The translations under genes were made by a program, and so were the position numbers. 64,000 nt of DNA from Azadirachta indica (taxonomy: Eukaryota > Streptophyta > Magnoliopsida > Sapindales > Meliaceae), in contig CM040444.1 of assembly GCA_022749755.1 (NCBI GenBank), positions 10,272,274-10,336,273 on the forward strand, read 5' to 3'. Within the stretch, counting starts at the first letter, position 1. Every line of letters begins with the position of its first letter. Positions 25,145 through 35,169 of this stretch are shown here, piece by piece. The notes below the pieces were generated by a model. It had not been told where the DNA came from, ran no database searches, and saw only the letters and a list, made by a program, of their open reading frames with translations.

Positions 25145-25346
25145 TTTTTTTTTTTTTTGTATATACATTACTTGTTTTCTTGTGTTATTAATTTTTTTTT
25201 CTTTCCATTGTTTGTTTTCAATTAATTTCCCGGTCAAGTGGCGGATAACGGTACTTCGTGACTCTTCAAGTCGGTTCTTTCAATTGCCCAAAATTACTGA
25301 TACTCTTTTTTTTCTCTCACTTCTTTTTCTATTCTTTTCTTTCATT

Positions 25347-25895
25347 ATGGATGTCATTCTTTCTAGATTGCAAACATATTTTCCTTCTTTTCCTAAAGAT
25401 GTTCTACGAAAAATGTACCAAGCTAGGTGTGCAATATTAAGAATGCTTATGCAAAAAGGTATTCCTGAAGATGTGCGATGGATAATTGAAGTAAAGGTAC
25501 GTTTAGCAGGTGAGTTTTCTGATTCATTTGTTTCACGCATGCCTGGTTTAGGTAAGAGCTCTTTTGCAAAGAAACGAAAAGCGAAAAGGTTACAAGTGTG
25601 TCACAATTGTGTACGTTCAACCTGTAACAAGCGATGTCGTTCTCTAGGCATGGTGTCTACTAATAGAGAAGATAAAATTAAATTCATCAAGGATAGACTG
25701 AGTAAGGAGTCTTTAGATAATATCTTATTGACTCTTGAGACGCATCCTAGTGGATATGTTCAACGTGAAATTCTCAATTTGTATACATTATTTCAAAAAG
25801 AACGTGATCGTTGTTGTCTTGGGAATCTGACTTTAAAAGACCCTGTTTGCCAATTTGTAAGAAAATTGGATGCGAAGCCAATCCTCGACCCATAG
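25347..25895 (+). CDS. Extra ORF with basic stretch and Cys cluster, unknown function
   Basis: This uninterrupted 182-residue frame lies 200 bp after the integrase stop. The in-frame ATG at 25,347 (MDVILSRLQTYFPSFP) is chosen because the upstream part of the open frame, from 25,119, is low-complexity Phe/Leu-rich and overlaps integrase. Residues 75-81 are KKRKAKR, a nuclear-signal-like basic run. Residues 85-97 are CHNCVRSTCNKRC, a CX2CX4CX3C cluster that could bind zinc. The rest is predicted helical with HPSGYVQREILNLYTLF. I recognise no named domain. It sits where Athila elements keep env-like or other extra frames, but it has no signal peptide or membrane segment in the chosen form. It might bind nucleic acid; that is inference. 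It shares the element's sense strand with the LOG frame 300 bp downstream. Confidence 0.7.
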   Translation: MDVILSRLQTYFPSFPKDVLRKMYQARCAILRMLMQKGIPEDVRWIIEVKVRLAGEFSDSFVSRMPGLGKSSFAKKRKAKRLQVCHNCVRSTCNKRCRSLGMVSTNREDKIKFIKDRLSKESLDNILLTLETHPSGYVQREILNLYTLFQKERDRCCLGNLTLKDPVCQFVRKLDAKPILDP

Positions 25896-26198
25896 AGGGC
25901 GTTTAAGCCGTTACTGGATGTAAAACCAGAGGAAGATGTGAGCCACAATCACAACTATCTATAAATATTTACTTTTAGCTGTCGTTGTTGAAATTTTTAT
26001 GTTTTAAATTCCTATATTAGCTGTTATCTTTGACATTTTTACATTTTTAAATTTTAACTTTTATGACAACAGCTGGCTTACATCTATTGGTTTCATTAAT
26101 GCATTCTCTTTAAGTTGTATAAATGCAGGACCTCACTTCTTTATTTTCATAAAAAATTTGAATTACTGACGAGGGTAAAAGACTGCAAAAAAAAAAAA

Positions 26199-26849
26199 AT
26201 GAAAGGAGCTTCTGCTCATCAAATTAAAACTATTTGTGTTTTTTGTGGGTCAAGTTCTGGGAAAGGTGAAGAGTTTGTAAAAGCAGCAGACAACCTGGGT
26301 CGAGTTTTAGCTGAGCGAAAATTTAACCTAGTGTATGGAGGAGGTAGCCTTGGGTTAATGAGGTGTGTGTCAACTGCCGCACATATAGGAGGAAGTGAAG
26401 TTATAGGTATCATACCAAAGGCTTTATCGGCAGGTAACATAACTGGCAAAACAATTAGAGAAGAACAAATGGTCTCAACAATGCATAAAAGAATTGCTAA
26501 AATGCTTGATTCTGCAGATGCTTTTATTGCCTTACTAGGTGGTTTTGGGACCTTAGAAGAAATTTTTCAAATTGCATCTTGGGCACAACTCACCGTTCAT
26601 CAAAAACCCATAGGATTGTTAAATGTTAATGGTTTTTTTAACAAGTTGTTGTCTTTTCTTGATCATGCTGTAAAACAGAATTTTATTTCACAGATGGCTC
26701 GCAAACTCCTCATTTCTGCTCCGACTACTAATGACTTGATTAATCAATTGCAGAACTTTGTCTATGAACCAGATCCAACAATGGCACGATTAGAATGGTC
26801 AAGTGAAAACAGTAAAAAGCGAAAGCTGGATTTGTCGCTTCATTTGTAA
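26199..26849 (+). CDS. LOG-like cytokinin riboside 5'-monophosphate phosphoribohydrolase, captured
   Basis: A 216-residue intronless frame, the usual LOG length. LOG enzymes release active cytokinin bases from cytokinin nucleotides in the cytosol. The start at 26,199 follows a run of 13 A; the frame is open from 26,115, but those 28 residues have no counterpart in the family. Visible motifs are TICVFCGSSSG (11-21), NLVYGGGSLGLM (43-54), VIGIIPKAL (68-76), MHKRIAKM (95-102, with Arg98), LGGFGTLEE (113-121, with Glu121) and KPIGLLNVNGF (136-146). The family motif is PGGxGTxxE: Pro is Leu here. In GGGS.GLMG the last Gly is Arg55. Both changes fit C-to-T or G-to-A decay. The C-terminus ends with the basic KKRKLDLSLHL. 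It lies inside the LTR element in sense orientation, so element transcripts would carry it. Identification is firm; activity of this copy is uncertain. Confidence 0.9.
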   Translation: MKGASAHQIKTICVFCGSSSGKGEEFVKAADNLGRVLAERKFNLVYGGGSLGLMRCVSTAAHIGGSEVIGIIPKALSAGNITGKTIREEQMVSTMHKRIAKMLDSADAFIALLGGFGTLEEIFQIASWAQLTVHQKPIGLLNVNGFFNKLLSFLDHAVKQNFISQMARKLLISAPTTNDLINQLQNFVYEPDPTMARLEWSSENSKKRKLDLSLHL

Positions 26850-26993
26850 CTTTTCTTATCTCTTTTTTCTTTTACTCATTGCATTTTGTTATTTTTTTCG
26901 TTATTTTTGCTTAAGTTTGTTTCAGGTTTTACTTGTGTTTCAATAACTACTATCTTAGGTAATATTCTCTTTATTGTACCTCTTTACGTTTAA

Positions 26994-27031
26994 ACATTGG
27001 GGACAATGTTGCAATCTGGTTGGGGGGAGTG
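26994..27031 (+). other. Internal polypurine-like motif after LOG
   Basis: The stretch GGGGACAATG...CTGGTTGGGGGGAGTGTAG resembles the G-rich block found after the last gene in Athila-type elements. Its CTGGTTGGGGGG core is repeated at the true polypurine tract at 27,966-27,979. It could be a second plus-strand priming site; this is not shown. Confidence 0.5.
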
Positions 27032-27965
27032 TAGTCGACATAAGTAACCATTTTTTTTATATACAACTAAAAAAAAAATTATTAGATTCATAATTTGTAA
27101 AGATGGTAGAGTAAGGAGTAATCTTACTCCTGAGACACATCTTAGTAGGTATGCATTATCATTTGTTTTGATTTTTGAATTTCATAACAAAGAATTTATC
27201 ATTCACTTTCTTTTGAATTGATCAAATATACAAATTCTCACATCGTCATCACATAATAAATTATGCTCAAATACTCAATCAGTAAAATATTTATAAACTA
27301 TCTTTCACACACACACATTGATACATGATTGTGGATGACATATTGAAATTTTACAATATTTGATTTCTTGAATTTTGTCAAAGGTAGCAACTAAGGGTTC
27401 AAAAAAATATAATAATAATAATAATAATAAATTAAAAATAAATAAATAAATAAAAAATCTAATCAAAACTTTTACTTAGTAACCGGGCTTCTTGCCTAAT
27501 CAGTAGTGAATATTCGCGTAAAACGGTAAAGTTTTGATATAAATAAGTTCATAGTTTTAACTCGAGTAATTAAGCCCGTAGGGGTGTTTTAATACCTAAT
27601 ACCCTAAGGCCAACTGGTCTGGGAGTTATTGGCTCAAAGCTCGCTACATGGGTTAGGTTATGCACAAAAAAAAAAATGGAGATAGAAATAATCTTTACCC
27701 AAAGAAGTTTACCTTGATAAAATTTAGAATCAATGTTGTTTGATTCTAATTAAGTCCCATAACATGTATTAGTTATAAAAGCACAAAAAGAAGGTTTATT
27801 AATAATTCGACTGATGAGTATTTGGCACATATATAGTAAATTTTTAAGTGAGAGTTTGTTTATTTTGAGAAGATGAAAAGGAAAAAAATGATTTTTATTT
27901 TGAATATAAATTTTATAAATCAACTCTAAATGATATTGCTTATATTACTAGGGACTAGTTATAAG
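27032..27965 (+). other. Non-coding 3' region of the Athila-type element
   Basis: No open frame of note. AT-rich, with (ATA)n and (AAAT)n runs near 27,410-27,460. A compact less AT-rich block around 27,590-27,665 (CCTAAGGCCAACTGGTCTGG) stands out and is probably conserved 3' sequence of the element family. Confidence 0.5.
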
Positions 27966-27979
27966 CTGGTTGGGGGGTG
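27966..27979 (+). other. Polypurine tract
   Basis: CTGGTTGGGGGGTG lies immediately before the 3' LTR start (TGATGAATG at 27,980), the position of the primer for plus-strand DNA synthesis. Confidence 0.75.
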
Positions 27980-29382
27980 TGATGAATGTTTAAAAGTGTA
28001 GGTTTATCAAGAGAAATATTATAATTTATACTTAATAATGTCCTTCTATTCCCCAATAATGAAGCATATTCCTTTATATTTAATTGTAAAACATGAATTG
28101 GATTAAATAGTTGGTTTTGCGCAGGTTTTGTATAATGAGTGTATCTTTCAATCCAAATTATCAATTAATACGATTCTTGGGCTAGACAAACATAAACTCA
28201 TCATTTCACAACTTTGTAAGCCAAAGGTTGGACCAGTTCGAGCAATTAATGGGACGAAATTGGGTTTCAACAGAACTCAAGCGCATCTTTGATCCAGCCC
28301 AACTTGCTTCCGTATTTGGGCCGTATCTCCCTAAATATGTAACGAAAAATTACGTGGTTGGGTGATCTAGAAAGCTGAGAAGGGGATCTAAATTATTTAT
28401 GTTTTGTACTTTCTCAAATTTCAACTGGTAGGTTATCAAAAAGAGCTATCATTCTAGAAGGGCGGTGGAAAAATATGACTTGAACATCTCTGCCTATTTT
28501 CAACACAACTCATGGTCTAAAATAGAAATAAGAGCGAGATATAGACCATTAGAAAGATGAGTCATCCACCTACAACTTTAAAGAAGGATGTTTTACGAAA
28601 TTAGGTGGTTTTCATGGTCAAAAATATGTTGGAAATTGGTAAAGCGTGATTAATTGGAAATTGACCAAATTATGTTCACACATGTGGAATGTCTTTTGTT
28701 TTACCTATATAAAGGGAGACGTGGAAGTGAGGAGGGAGATCAGTTTTGTTTTCCATTTCTATTTTATTGTTGTAATTTGAACTTTAATTAAATGATGTAT
28801 TTCTAATTTCGTAATTAGGGTTAAGGGTGAACTTTTGATGATTTTATAGTTTTGTTCTTTGATCCTTTGCCTTGTTCTTCATTGTTAATCTTTTTATTGA
28901 TTGAGTACTATATTTTGCAAGTGATTTTGAATTGTTAGAAACCTTGATTCATTGTTAACAAATGGTACATTGAATACTTGCATATTTTCTACATATCAAG
29001 AGCATGGCAACTTATAGTTTTTCACCATCAACTAAAAGGTAAGTCTTTTGATTTCTTTGTGCTTAAACGTTTTGTTTTCATTATCCAATTAAGATCAGTT
29101 CTTTTGATTCTTAATTGTGTTTTTCTTTAAAAAAAAGGGATCAAGAATAAGTTCTATACAAATCATTAAAATGGATCCCTAATGCCCTAATATATAATAA
29201 TATAGAATTTAAAATTGACAATAAGCAAATTCACTCTATTAGAATATTCGGATTTATAATATTTAGACCTTTGGACTTGTAGACTTAATATAACATATTC
29301 CCTGTGAACCGACACTCGGACTTCCGAACTTTATTATTTGAGACAATCTATACTTGAGAGTTACAACCTTTAAGTTGTAGCA
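27980..29382 (+). repeat. 3' LTR of the Athila-type element
   Basis: 1,403 bp. It begins TGATGAATG and ends TTGTAGCA, then TTGGC. It is 28 bp longer than the 5' LTR because of a ~27-bp block (TTTTGTACTTTCTC...) near 28,402 and one extra G. Most of the ~43 differences are transitions. Confidence 0.95.
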
Positions 29383-29387
29383 TTGGC

Positions 29388-29985
29388 CTCCTTTTATTAA
29401 CGGAAACTATGTATTAAATTATAAATAGTTAAAAATTATTTAAAACTTTAGTCTTTAACATAATGATTTATTAAAATAATTCTTATATGACTATTTATAA
29501 TTTACTAGTTTCTATGCACACTACAATTATACATTGAATTAAAGATATTATGATTTTTAATTTGTTATAATATTAAAATAATTTTGAATTATCTCTATAA
29601 TTTTTTTCTATTCTCCGTTTATAATTATATTCGCTTTGCATACTAATATAATAGCACTAAGGGATTAAATTTAATTTTAAAAAAAATTCATTAGTTATTA
29701 ATACAGAGAAAACAAGATTGATATTAGTATGCAACAGATAAAGATATTTAGTTCAAAATAAAACATTAATACTAGGTCTGGATTCAAAATATATTTATAT
29801 TTGAATCTAAAAGATATTTAACCTTATACAGAATGATAGTTACTACTGAATCCGAATGTTATTTAAGTGTGGACTCAACTAATATTTACTAACCCTAATA
29901 ATATTTACAATTCAACTGGAATGATATTTTTCTGCCGAACCTAAGAATATTCTTCGTCTATTTGTTGTCATTATTTATTTATTTA

Positions 29986-30017
<32 letters not shown>

Positions 30018-30720
30018 GAAATATCATTTTTTATTTAAGTTGAACAATTTTTTTAATTTTTTAACTTTTTTAATAGTGCATTAAATTTAGATATATGTAA
30101 CATATTTATTAGGAGTTTACATATAACAATTATATTACATCTTAAATATTTACACACACGCTAAACAATTAGGTGCAATCTTTCCACAAATCGGAGCGAA
30201 AATATCCATACTTTAATATAGTGAAAAATCTCACAACATCATAGGGCATCCTATCATTAGCAAGGATTGAACATGCTCTCTCAATATTTTATCATCAAGA
30301 TCAAACTATGTATGTAATTAATATAAATAAAAACTCTAGTACACCATGAAGTTTGTCCTAAATTAATAAGAAATTAGCTTTTTATCTTTTCTCACATAAG
30401 CACCAATTGGTGATTTTAAATTTCGTTACTTAATATTAACTAATAAATTTATTTAAACATAAAAAAAGTCTTTTTCCTTTTCATCCTTTTTTTTAATACT
30501 AGTCCTATTTTATTTCTATTTATATTAGACTTCTTGTCATTTGTGTTCTGTCTTAATTCTAAGTTACATTAAAAACATAATTGGTAGATAAAACGAGTGT
30601 GAGTTTTTTTTTTTTTTTTTTTTACTCGTTGGACTCTACCCACTGAATTATTCGTGAAGAACTTTAACGATCTTTATATCATTTTTTGGGTTTTAGCTTT
30701 AATCATTATATGATAGAAAA
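29388..30720. other. AT-rich intergenic sequence
   Basis: No gene recognised. A microsatellite of TTTA units then ATT units lies at 29,971-30,018, and a run of about 21 T near 30,607. Confidence 0.5.
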
Positions 30721-31751
30721 GAGAAAATTATATCTACCCCCATTTGAAAAAAGGTATACAAAATCCCTGTATCAGTTTTTTTTATTAAAATTAACAATAT
30801 TTTTATAAGTTTACTATTTTATCCTCTACTTTTCCTACGTATTGAACCCATGCACTCAACAAAAGTGAAAGGGTTCAACAAATAGGCCAAGCTAAGATTC
30901 TAGAAATTTTGTAATTTATAATATATGTATGTTTTGAAAATAATATTGTCATACACATTAAATTAATAACTTTTTATATAAAGTTTTAACTATTAACTTA
31001 TTAGATTTAACTATTAATATATAAAACCAAATCAATTTATAAAATTATAGTTATGAAATGCATATTTAATTGTTTAAAATTATTAGATACCAAAAATTAT
31101 TAAAAGTAAATTCAAATTCATTAAAATTAATATTACAGGATAAATTTTTTTTCTATATTTTTTTTATAAATCAATATTAATTCATAAATTCATATTTAAT
31201 TTTATAATATTATAAATAATTATTAGTTTAATGTTACAAAATAAATTTTTTATAATTTTTATAAATTAATTTCGAGTTTACAAAATTCATATATAATTTT
31301 TAATATTATAAATTAATTAATTAGATTATTTTTTCTCCAATTTCTATACTAAAATTATTGATTTAATTTAAATAGAGTAGAAATATTTGTTTAAATTTAT
31401 AGAAAATAATTATTATTTTAATGTCACAAAATTTTATATATTCACTATACTTAAAATTTAATGTTACAATATAAATATAATATGTTGAGATATTATCATA
31501 TTGAAATATTTGCCTTGGTGGTTTAAACCCTTGCATTCAAGCAAAGCCACCACATTGTAATAATTTTCAAAAGAAAATTTTGGTTCAGATCAGTTAAAAT
31601 GCATCCAAAATTTGAGTCAACTTAAGGGTAAACTTGAAATTTTATAAAAAATTAATGGAAAAAATTGACAAGAAGGGATATTTGTATATTTTTTTTCACA
31701 GGAAAAAAATGTTATACGTGAAATCTAACAGGGGAATAAATATAGTTTTTC
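30721..31751. mobile_element. Foldback / MITE-like element
   Basis: The left end (GAGAAAATTATATCTACCCC) and the right end, read in reverse (GAAAAACTATATTTATTCCCC), are inverted copies. The match continues inward for about 110 bp on each side (for example ATACAAAATCCCTGTATCAG against ATACAAATATCCCTTCTTGT, and TTTTTATAAG/TTTTATAAAA before AAGTTTAC). The interior is AT-rich with no transposase. A target duplication is not evident. Confidence 0.5.
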
Positions 31752-32389
31752 ATTTATAAAAATACAAAAGTTCATTCATATATCATTTTTTTATGAGATA
31801 TTCACTTAGTTGATTATGATAAGAATCAAGTGTAGATGCTACAAATCCAAGACAATTGTTATCAAGATTGATAAATTTATTCACATGACAAAATTTTGAA
31901 TGAATCAAAATAATATTCTATCATAACTCAAAGTAATTTATTGAAACCAAAATCTTATATTTATGTAATTTTTTGATTTTTGTCTTTTTGATTTTTAAAT
32001 TTCTTTTATAAATAAAGACTTTCTAAACTTTTTTAATTATTAATAAAATATAATATTCTTTTCATTTTTCAAATTATACCTATACGTTAGATCATTTCAA
32101 TCTATACAATATTTTTATTACCTGTATGTACGTATATTAGCATCAAGAATCCCATTAAACTAGGCCATGAGTACATCTATAAGAGGCATGTCGACTTTTT
32201 CTTTATATGGTCAACTTTTATAGGAGAATTGGTATTTGATTGGTATTGGCTTATAGCAAATACAATCAACAATGTATTGTCAAATCTATGCTACGTAGGG
32301 AATAAAGGATTGATATGATAAATATTTGATTAAATGAAAATCGGGGCCACAAAGTTATCCACGATTGTCATGTAAGCTCATACTCCATC
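31752..32389. other. Intergenic sequence, nothing recognised
   Basis: AT-rich, no open frame with family resemblance and no clear repeat structure. Confidence 0.45.
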
Positions 32390-32502
32390 GGATAAAAGTT
32401 GTTTTACTCCCTGAAGCTTGGTCTAATACCCTTATAAGTCCGAATTATTTTAAAAATATTCTTAAAAATTTCAATTTAGTATAAAATAACAACTATACCC
32501 TA

Positions 32503-32938
32503 TGTTGATACCAAAAAATTGTAATTCTTAATATCACTGAAAATTATGGATTTTTCTTGTAATAGTAAAAATCATGTCTTTTTTACACAGGAGCTATTAT
32601 ATATATATATATATATAACTTTCCTTTTTCTAGAAATATTAGGAATCTAGATAATCTTGGTATATATTTTACAAAATCCTAACTTGTCTAAAATCAAACT
32701 TCCCAAAAATGATTTTCCTTGTTCCATAAGGACCACTTCTGGTTGGACTTCCTTGTGACGCATCCAAGTAGATCTCTTCCGAGCTGACCTACTCGTGACT
32801 AAGGAGACTGACCAGGCATCAAGCTTACCACCCTAATGGATCGAGTTCATCTTCTCAGGGATCCTGATGGGCTGAACTCATCCTAATCAGCCTCAAGGAC
32901 TGGGTTATGGGCCTTTGATGAACCTATCTTCCCAAACA
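32503..32938 (-). repeat. 3' LTR of the Tat-type element
   Basis: 436 bp, TGTTGATACC...CCCAAACA. It differs from the right LTR mainly in the length of a (TA)n run near 32,597-32,618 and scattered substitutions. The neighbouring TGGGGGGTTT (minus strand, 32,941-32,950) is the polypurine tract. Confidence 0.9.
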
Positions 32939-33388
32939 TTAAACCCCCCAGTTTCTAGTGAAAAGGATTTTCATTAAAAACTTTATTTCTTGGAGTGTTC
33001 AAATTTCACTCAAAGAACACCCACTCAACTAAGGCGTTCGAACATAATCTAAGATTTACTCGACCAGATAGTTCTTGTCGAGCCACTAACCATGTGGCGA
33101 GTAAGAGCAAGAACCCATTTGATGGCCGAACACAAAACGATGTTACGACTTTTGAAATTCAAAATAAGTGCCAATAATGCTGATACATGTCCGCATTTTG
33201 CCTCAATTTTTGTGTCGATAATTAATGTGTGTAAATGCTCATAATCGTTACCACCCACTAACTCCTCATCTGGCCACTATGTGTTTCAGCGCGATTGGCT
33301 CAGCATGCCTACCGAGTGATCATGCTAATAGGAAGCTTCGTGGTCGCATCTAGGCCATTCTTTTCGTTTACAACATGAACCAAGGAGG

Positions 33389-33396
33389 CTATAAAT
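33389..33396 (+). promoter_or_regulatory. Possible internal TATA box for the antisense frame
   Basis: GGCTATAAATTTC on the plus strand is followed by a CT-rich leader (CCCTTCCCTCATAG...) and a GTAAGT-like donor near 33,568 (TTGGTAAGTT). The layout resembles a plant Pol II promoter driving the plus-strand frame about 1 kb downstream, against the element's own direction. Confidence 0.4.
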
Positions 33397-34400
33397 TTCA
33401 CCCTTCCCTCATAGTTACTACTTTACTCTTCTCGCATTTTCTACCAAACCCATAAATTTCTGTTGTTCTCTACAGTTTCCTTTGCGGATTTTCATTTTAG
33501 CTCGTAGGCAAAACCTTGCCTCACCTTTAACCCCGCCTCTTGTTTCGTCGGTAGAAATCTTTACTTTGGTAAGTTTTCCTTTTTGCCAAACTCGTTTCAC
33601 TGCATTTCACTTTCTAGTACAATCCTGCCAATTATTCCACGAAGTGTTGTGTTCTTTCTATTAGTTAACTTTGTAAATAGGCATTAGTAGAAACTTATTT
33701 TTGATGCTTTAGGATACTAGAATCAACTCGAAAACTAGAATGACTTGTAGGAATCACTTTAGCATTTGACAGATGGGTTGAGCTTTCCTTATTCGAACAA
33801 AAATTTAGTTAGGTTGGAGGTGTGTTTTAGGAACCCTGTAGTAATCATAAATCTAAGCAGAACTTAATTCTTCTAAGTGAGACTAGCACTAAGACACAAT
33901 TTTGTCTAGTGGTGCACCCCAAACTGATCAGAGCACGTTGTTGTTTGCTTAGATTACCTATGACAAGACTTGTGAAATTTGACAAAAAAGACATCCCTAG
34001 TAGCCTAGGAAGTGAAATTGACACTTCATCGACAAACCCGTCTGAGACAAACTATGAGGCTTAGAGCCAACTTCTTTATAGGGTTAAGGCCACACTTGTT
34101 AGGGAACATAGATGCAACCCTTTAAGAAAAACCCAATATTTATCCATGTTTGACCCTAATGCTGAGATCCCTTTAATTGTCAGATGTCTTTGACTTCCTT
34201 TACCATGACCCGAGGTAGTAATTTTATCTGACAACTCTTTTGACCACGTATAAGGAGACATGGACCTTGAACAGACTAATGTAGGAGACCAAGAAGTTCT
34301 CCAAGACTTAGTAGACAAGACCCCCCCTTAATTAGAACCACCCATACTTTTTCTCCCAGTCTTCGAACACATATCAAAAGCAATCCCAGGTCCGAGTAGA

Positions 34401-35112
34401 TAGAGAAGTGTGAACTCGAGTGAAAAGAGCCATAAGTTTGATGATGATGAAGCAGAGTCAAACTCACAAGTAAACCCTCGCAGTAGTAAACATCTTTTGA
34501 CCCAATACCCTCCCTTTGATCTGACTAGGGAAAATAGGCCATTTAAGGCTGATAAATTCCTGTCCAGTATCACTAAGACTGACCTGGTGGCTTTCAAGAA
34601 AGTTTATCAAATTCCTAACTTTATTATCCTTAGGGTTCCAGAGGCCAACGAGTTTTCTAGCCATTTAAGAGGAGACAAAGTAGCCTTCAACGAGAAACTG
34701 TTTCTCCTTAAGGCTCAACTACTACTTCAACCATACTTTGCAACCTTGTTTCATGGCCTAAGAATTCCTGCTTACTAGCTAAATCTGAACGGGTGAAGAA
34801 CCATCACCAAGTTATACGTGATTTCGGCTATAGCCGGGCAGACCTCATCTACCATCGGTGAATTAAGTACTTATTCTTAGTTAAGAAGGGGTTCAAGAAA
34901 TGCTTCGGCTTCTACTATTTCCAAGTTCGCATCTAAGCTGATAAACTAGTTACAGGTAACCCCACCTGTAATAAGAACTAGAAGGATAGATGGTTTTTTG
35001 TGGATGGGGACTAAGGTCAATCTTCTTTAGCTGAAATGAATATGCACAACCTTATGCCTTATGCCTTCAAACCTATTGTTCCTAAGTATATCCCTTAGTG
35101 TAAGACGTAGGC
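34401..35112 (+). pseudogene. Antisense extra ORF of the Tat-type element (gypsy-type 'transposase 28'-like)
   Basis: The plus strand, opposite to gag-pol, has an open segment at 34,410-34,778 including YQIPNFIILRVPEANEFS, then after stops GFYYFQVRI and KDRWFFVDGD at about 34,910-35,020. The pattern 'I P..L.LR.P...E', then 'GW.YF', then 'SNKGWK.R.FFV.G' is that of the plant PF04195-type protein (putative gypsy-type transposon), a known extra product of Tat-group elements. Stops at several points make this copy a pseudogene. Its biochemical role is unknown. Confidence 0.65.
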
Positions 35113-35169
35113 TAGTTCCTCATTTCCCGACCCGATTAAGACTATACTAACTCCCCCACTGTGGGTATT

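Larger units (their letters stand above)
17968..29387 (+). mobile_element. Athila-type LTR retrotransposon with captured LOG gene
   Basis: This complete-length element runs 17,973-29,382 (11,410 bp), flanked by the identical 5-bp duplication TTGGC (17,968-17,972 and 29,383-29,387). The parts in order are 5' LTR, tRNA-Asp-type primer site, leader, gag, protease, RT, RNase H, integrase, a 182-residue extra frame, a LOG-like frame, a non-coding 3' region, polypurine tract and 3' LTR. The primer site, the FMDD box in RT and the large size with extra frames after the integrase point to the Athila group. The LTRs differ by about 43 substitutions in about 1,374 aligned bases (hand count, about 3 percent) plus one ~27-bp indel. 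Gag-pol has five nonsense codons and two frameshifts, so this copy is not autonomous. Confidence 0.93.

Noticed and set aside
25119..25346. Hydrophobic Phe/Leu-rich start of the accessory frame as a membrane or env-like segment
   Set aside because: It overlaps the integrase end and is T-rich low-complexity sequence; the ATG at 25,347 gives a compact protein. An env-like role cannot be excluded but is not supported.
26115..26198. In-frame N-terminal extension of 28 residues on the LOG frame
   Set aside because: It has no counterpart in LOG proteins; the ATG at 26,199 gives the usual family length.
27590..27665. Compact less AT-rich block as a possible tRNA gene
   Set aside because: No cloverleaf with the conserved T-loop GGTTCGA can be formed; more likely conserved 3' sequence of the retrotransposon.
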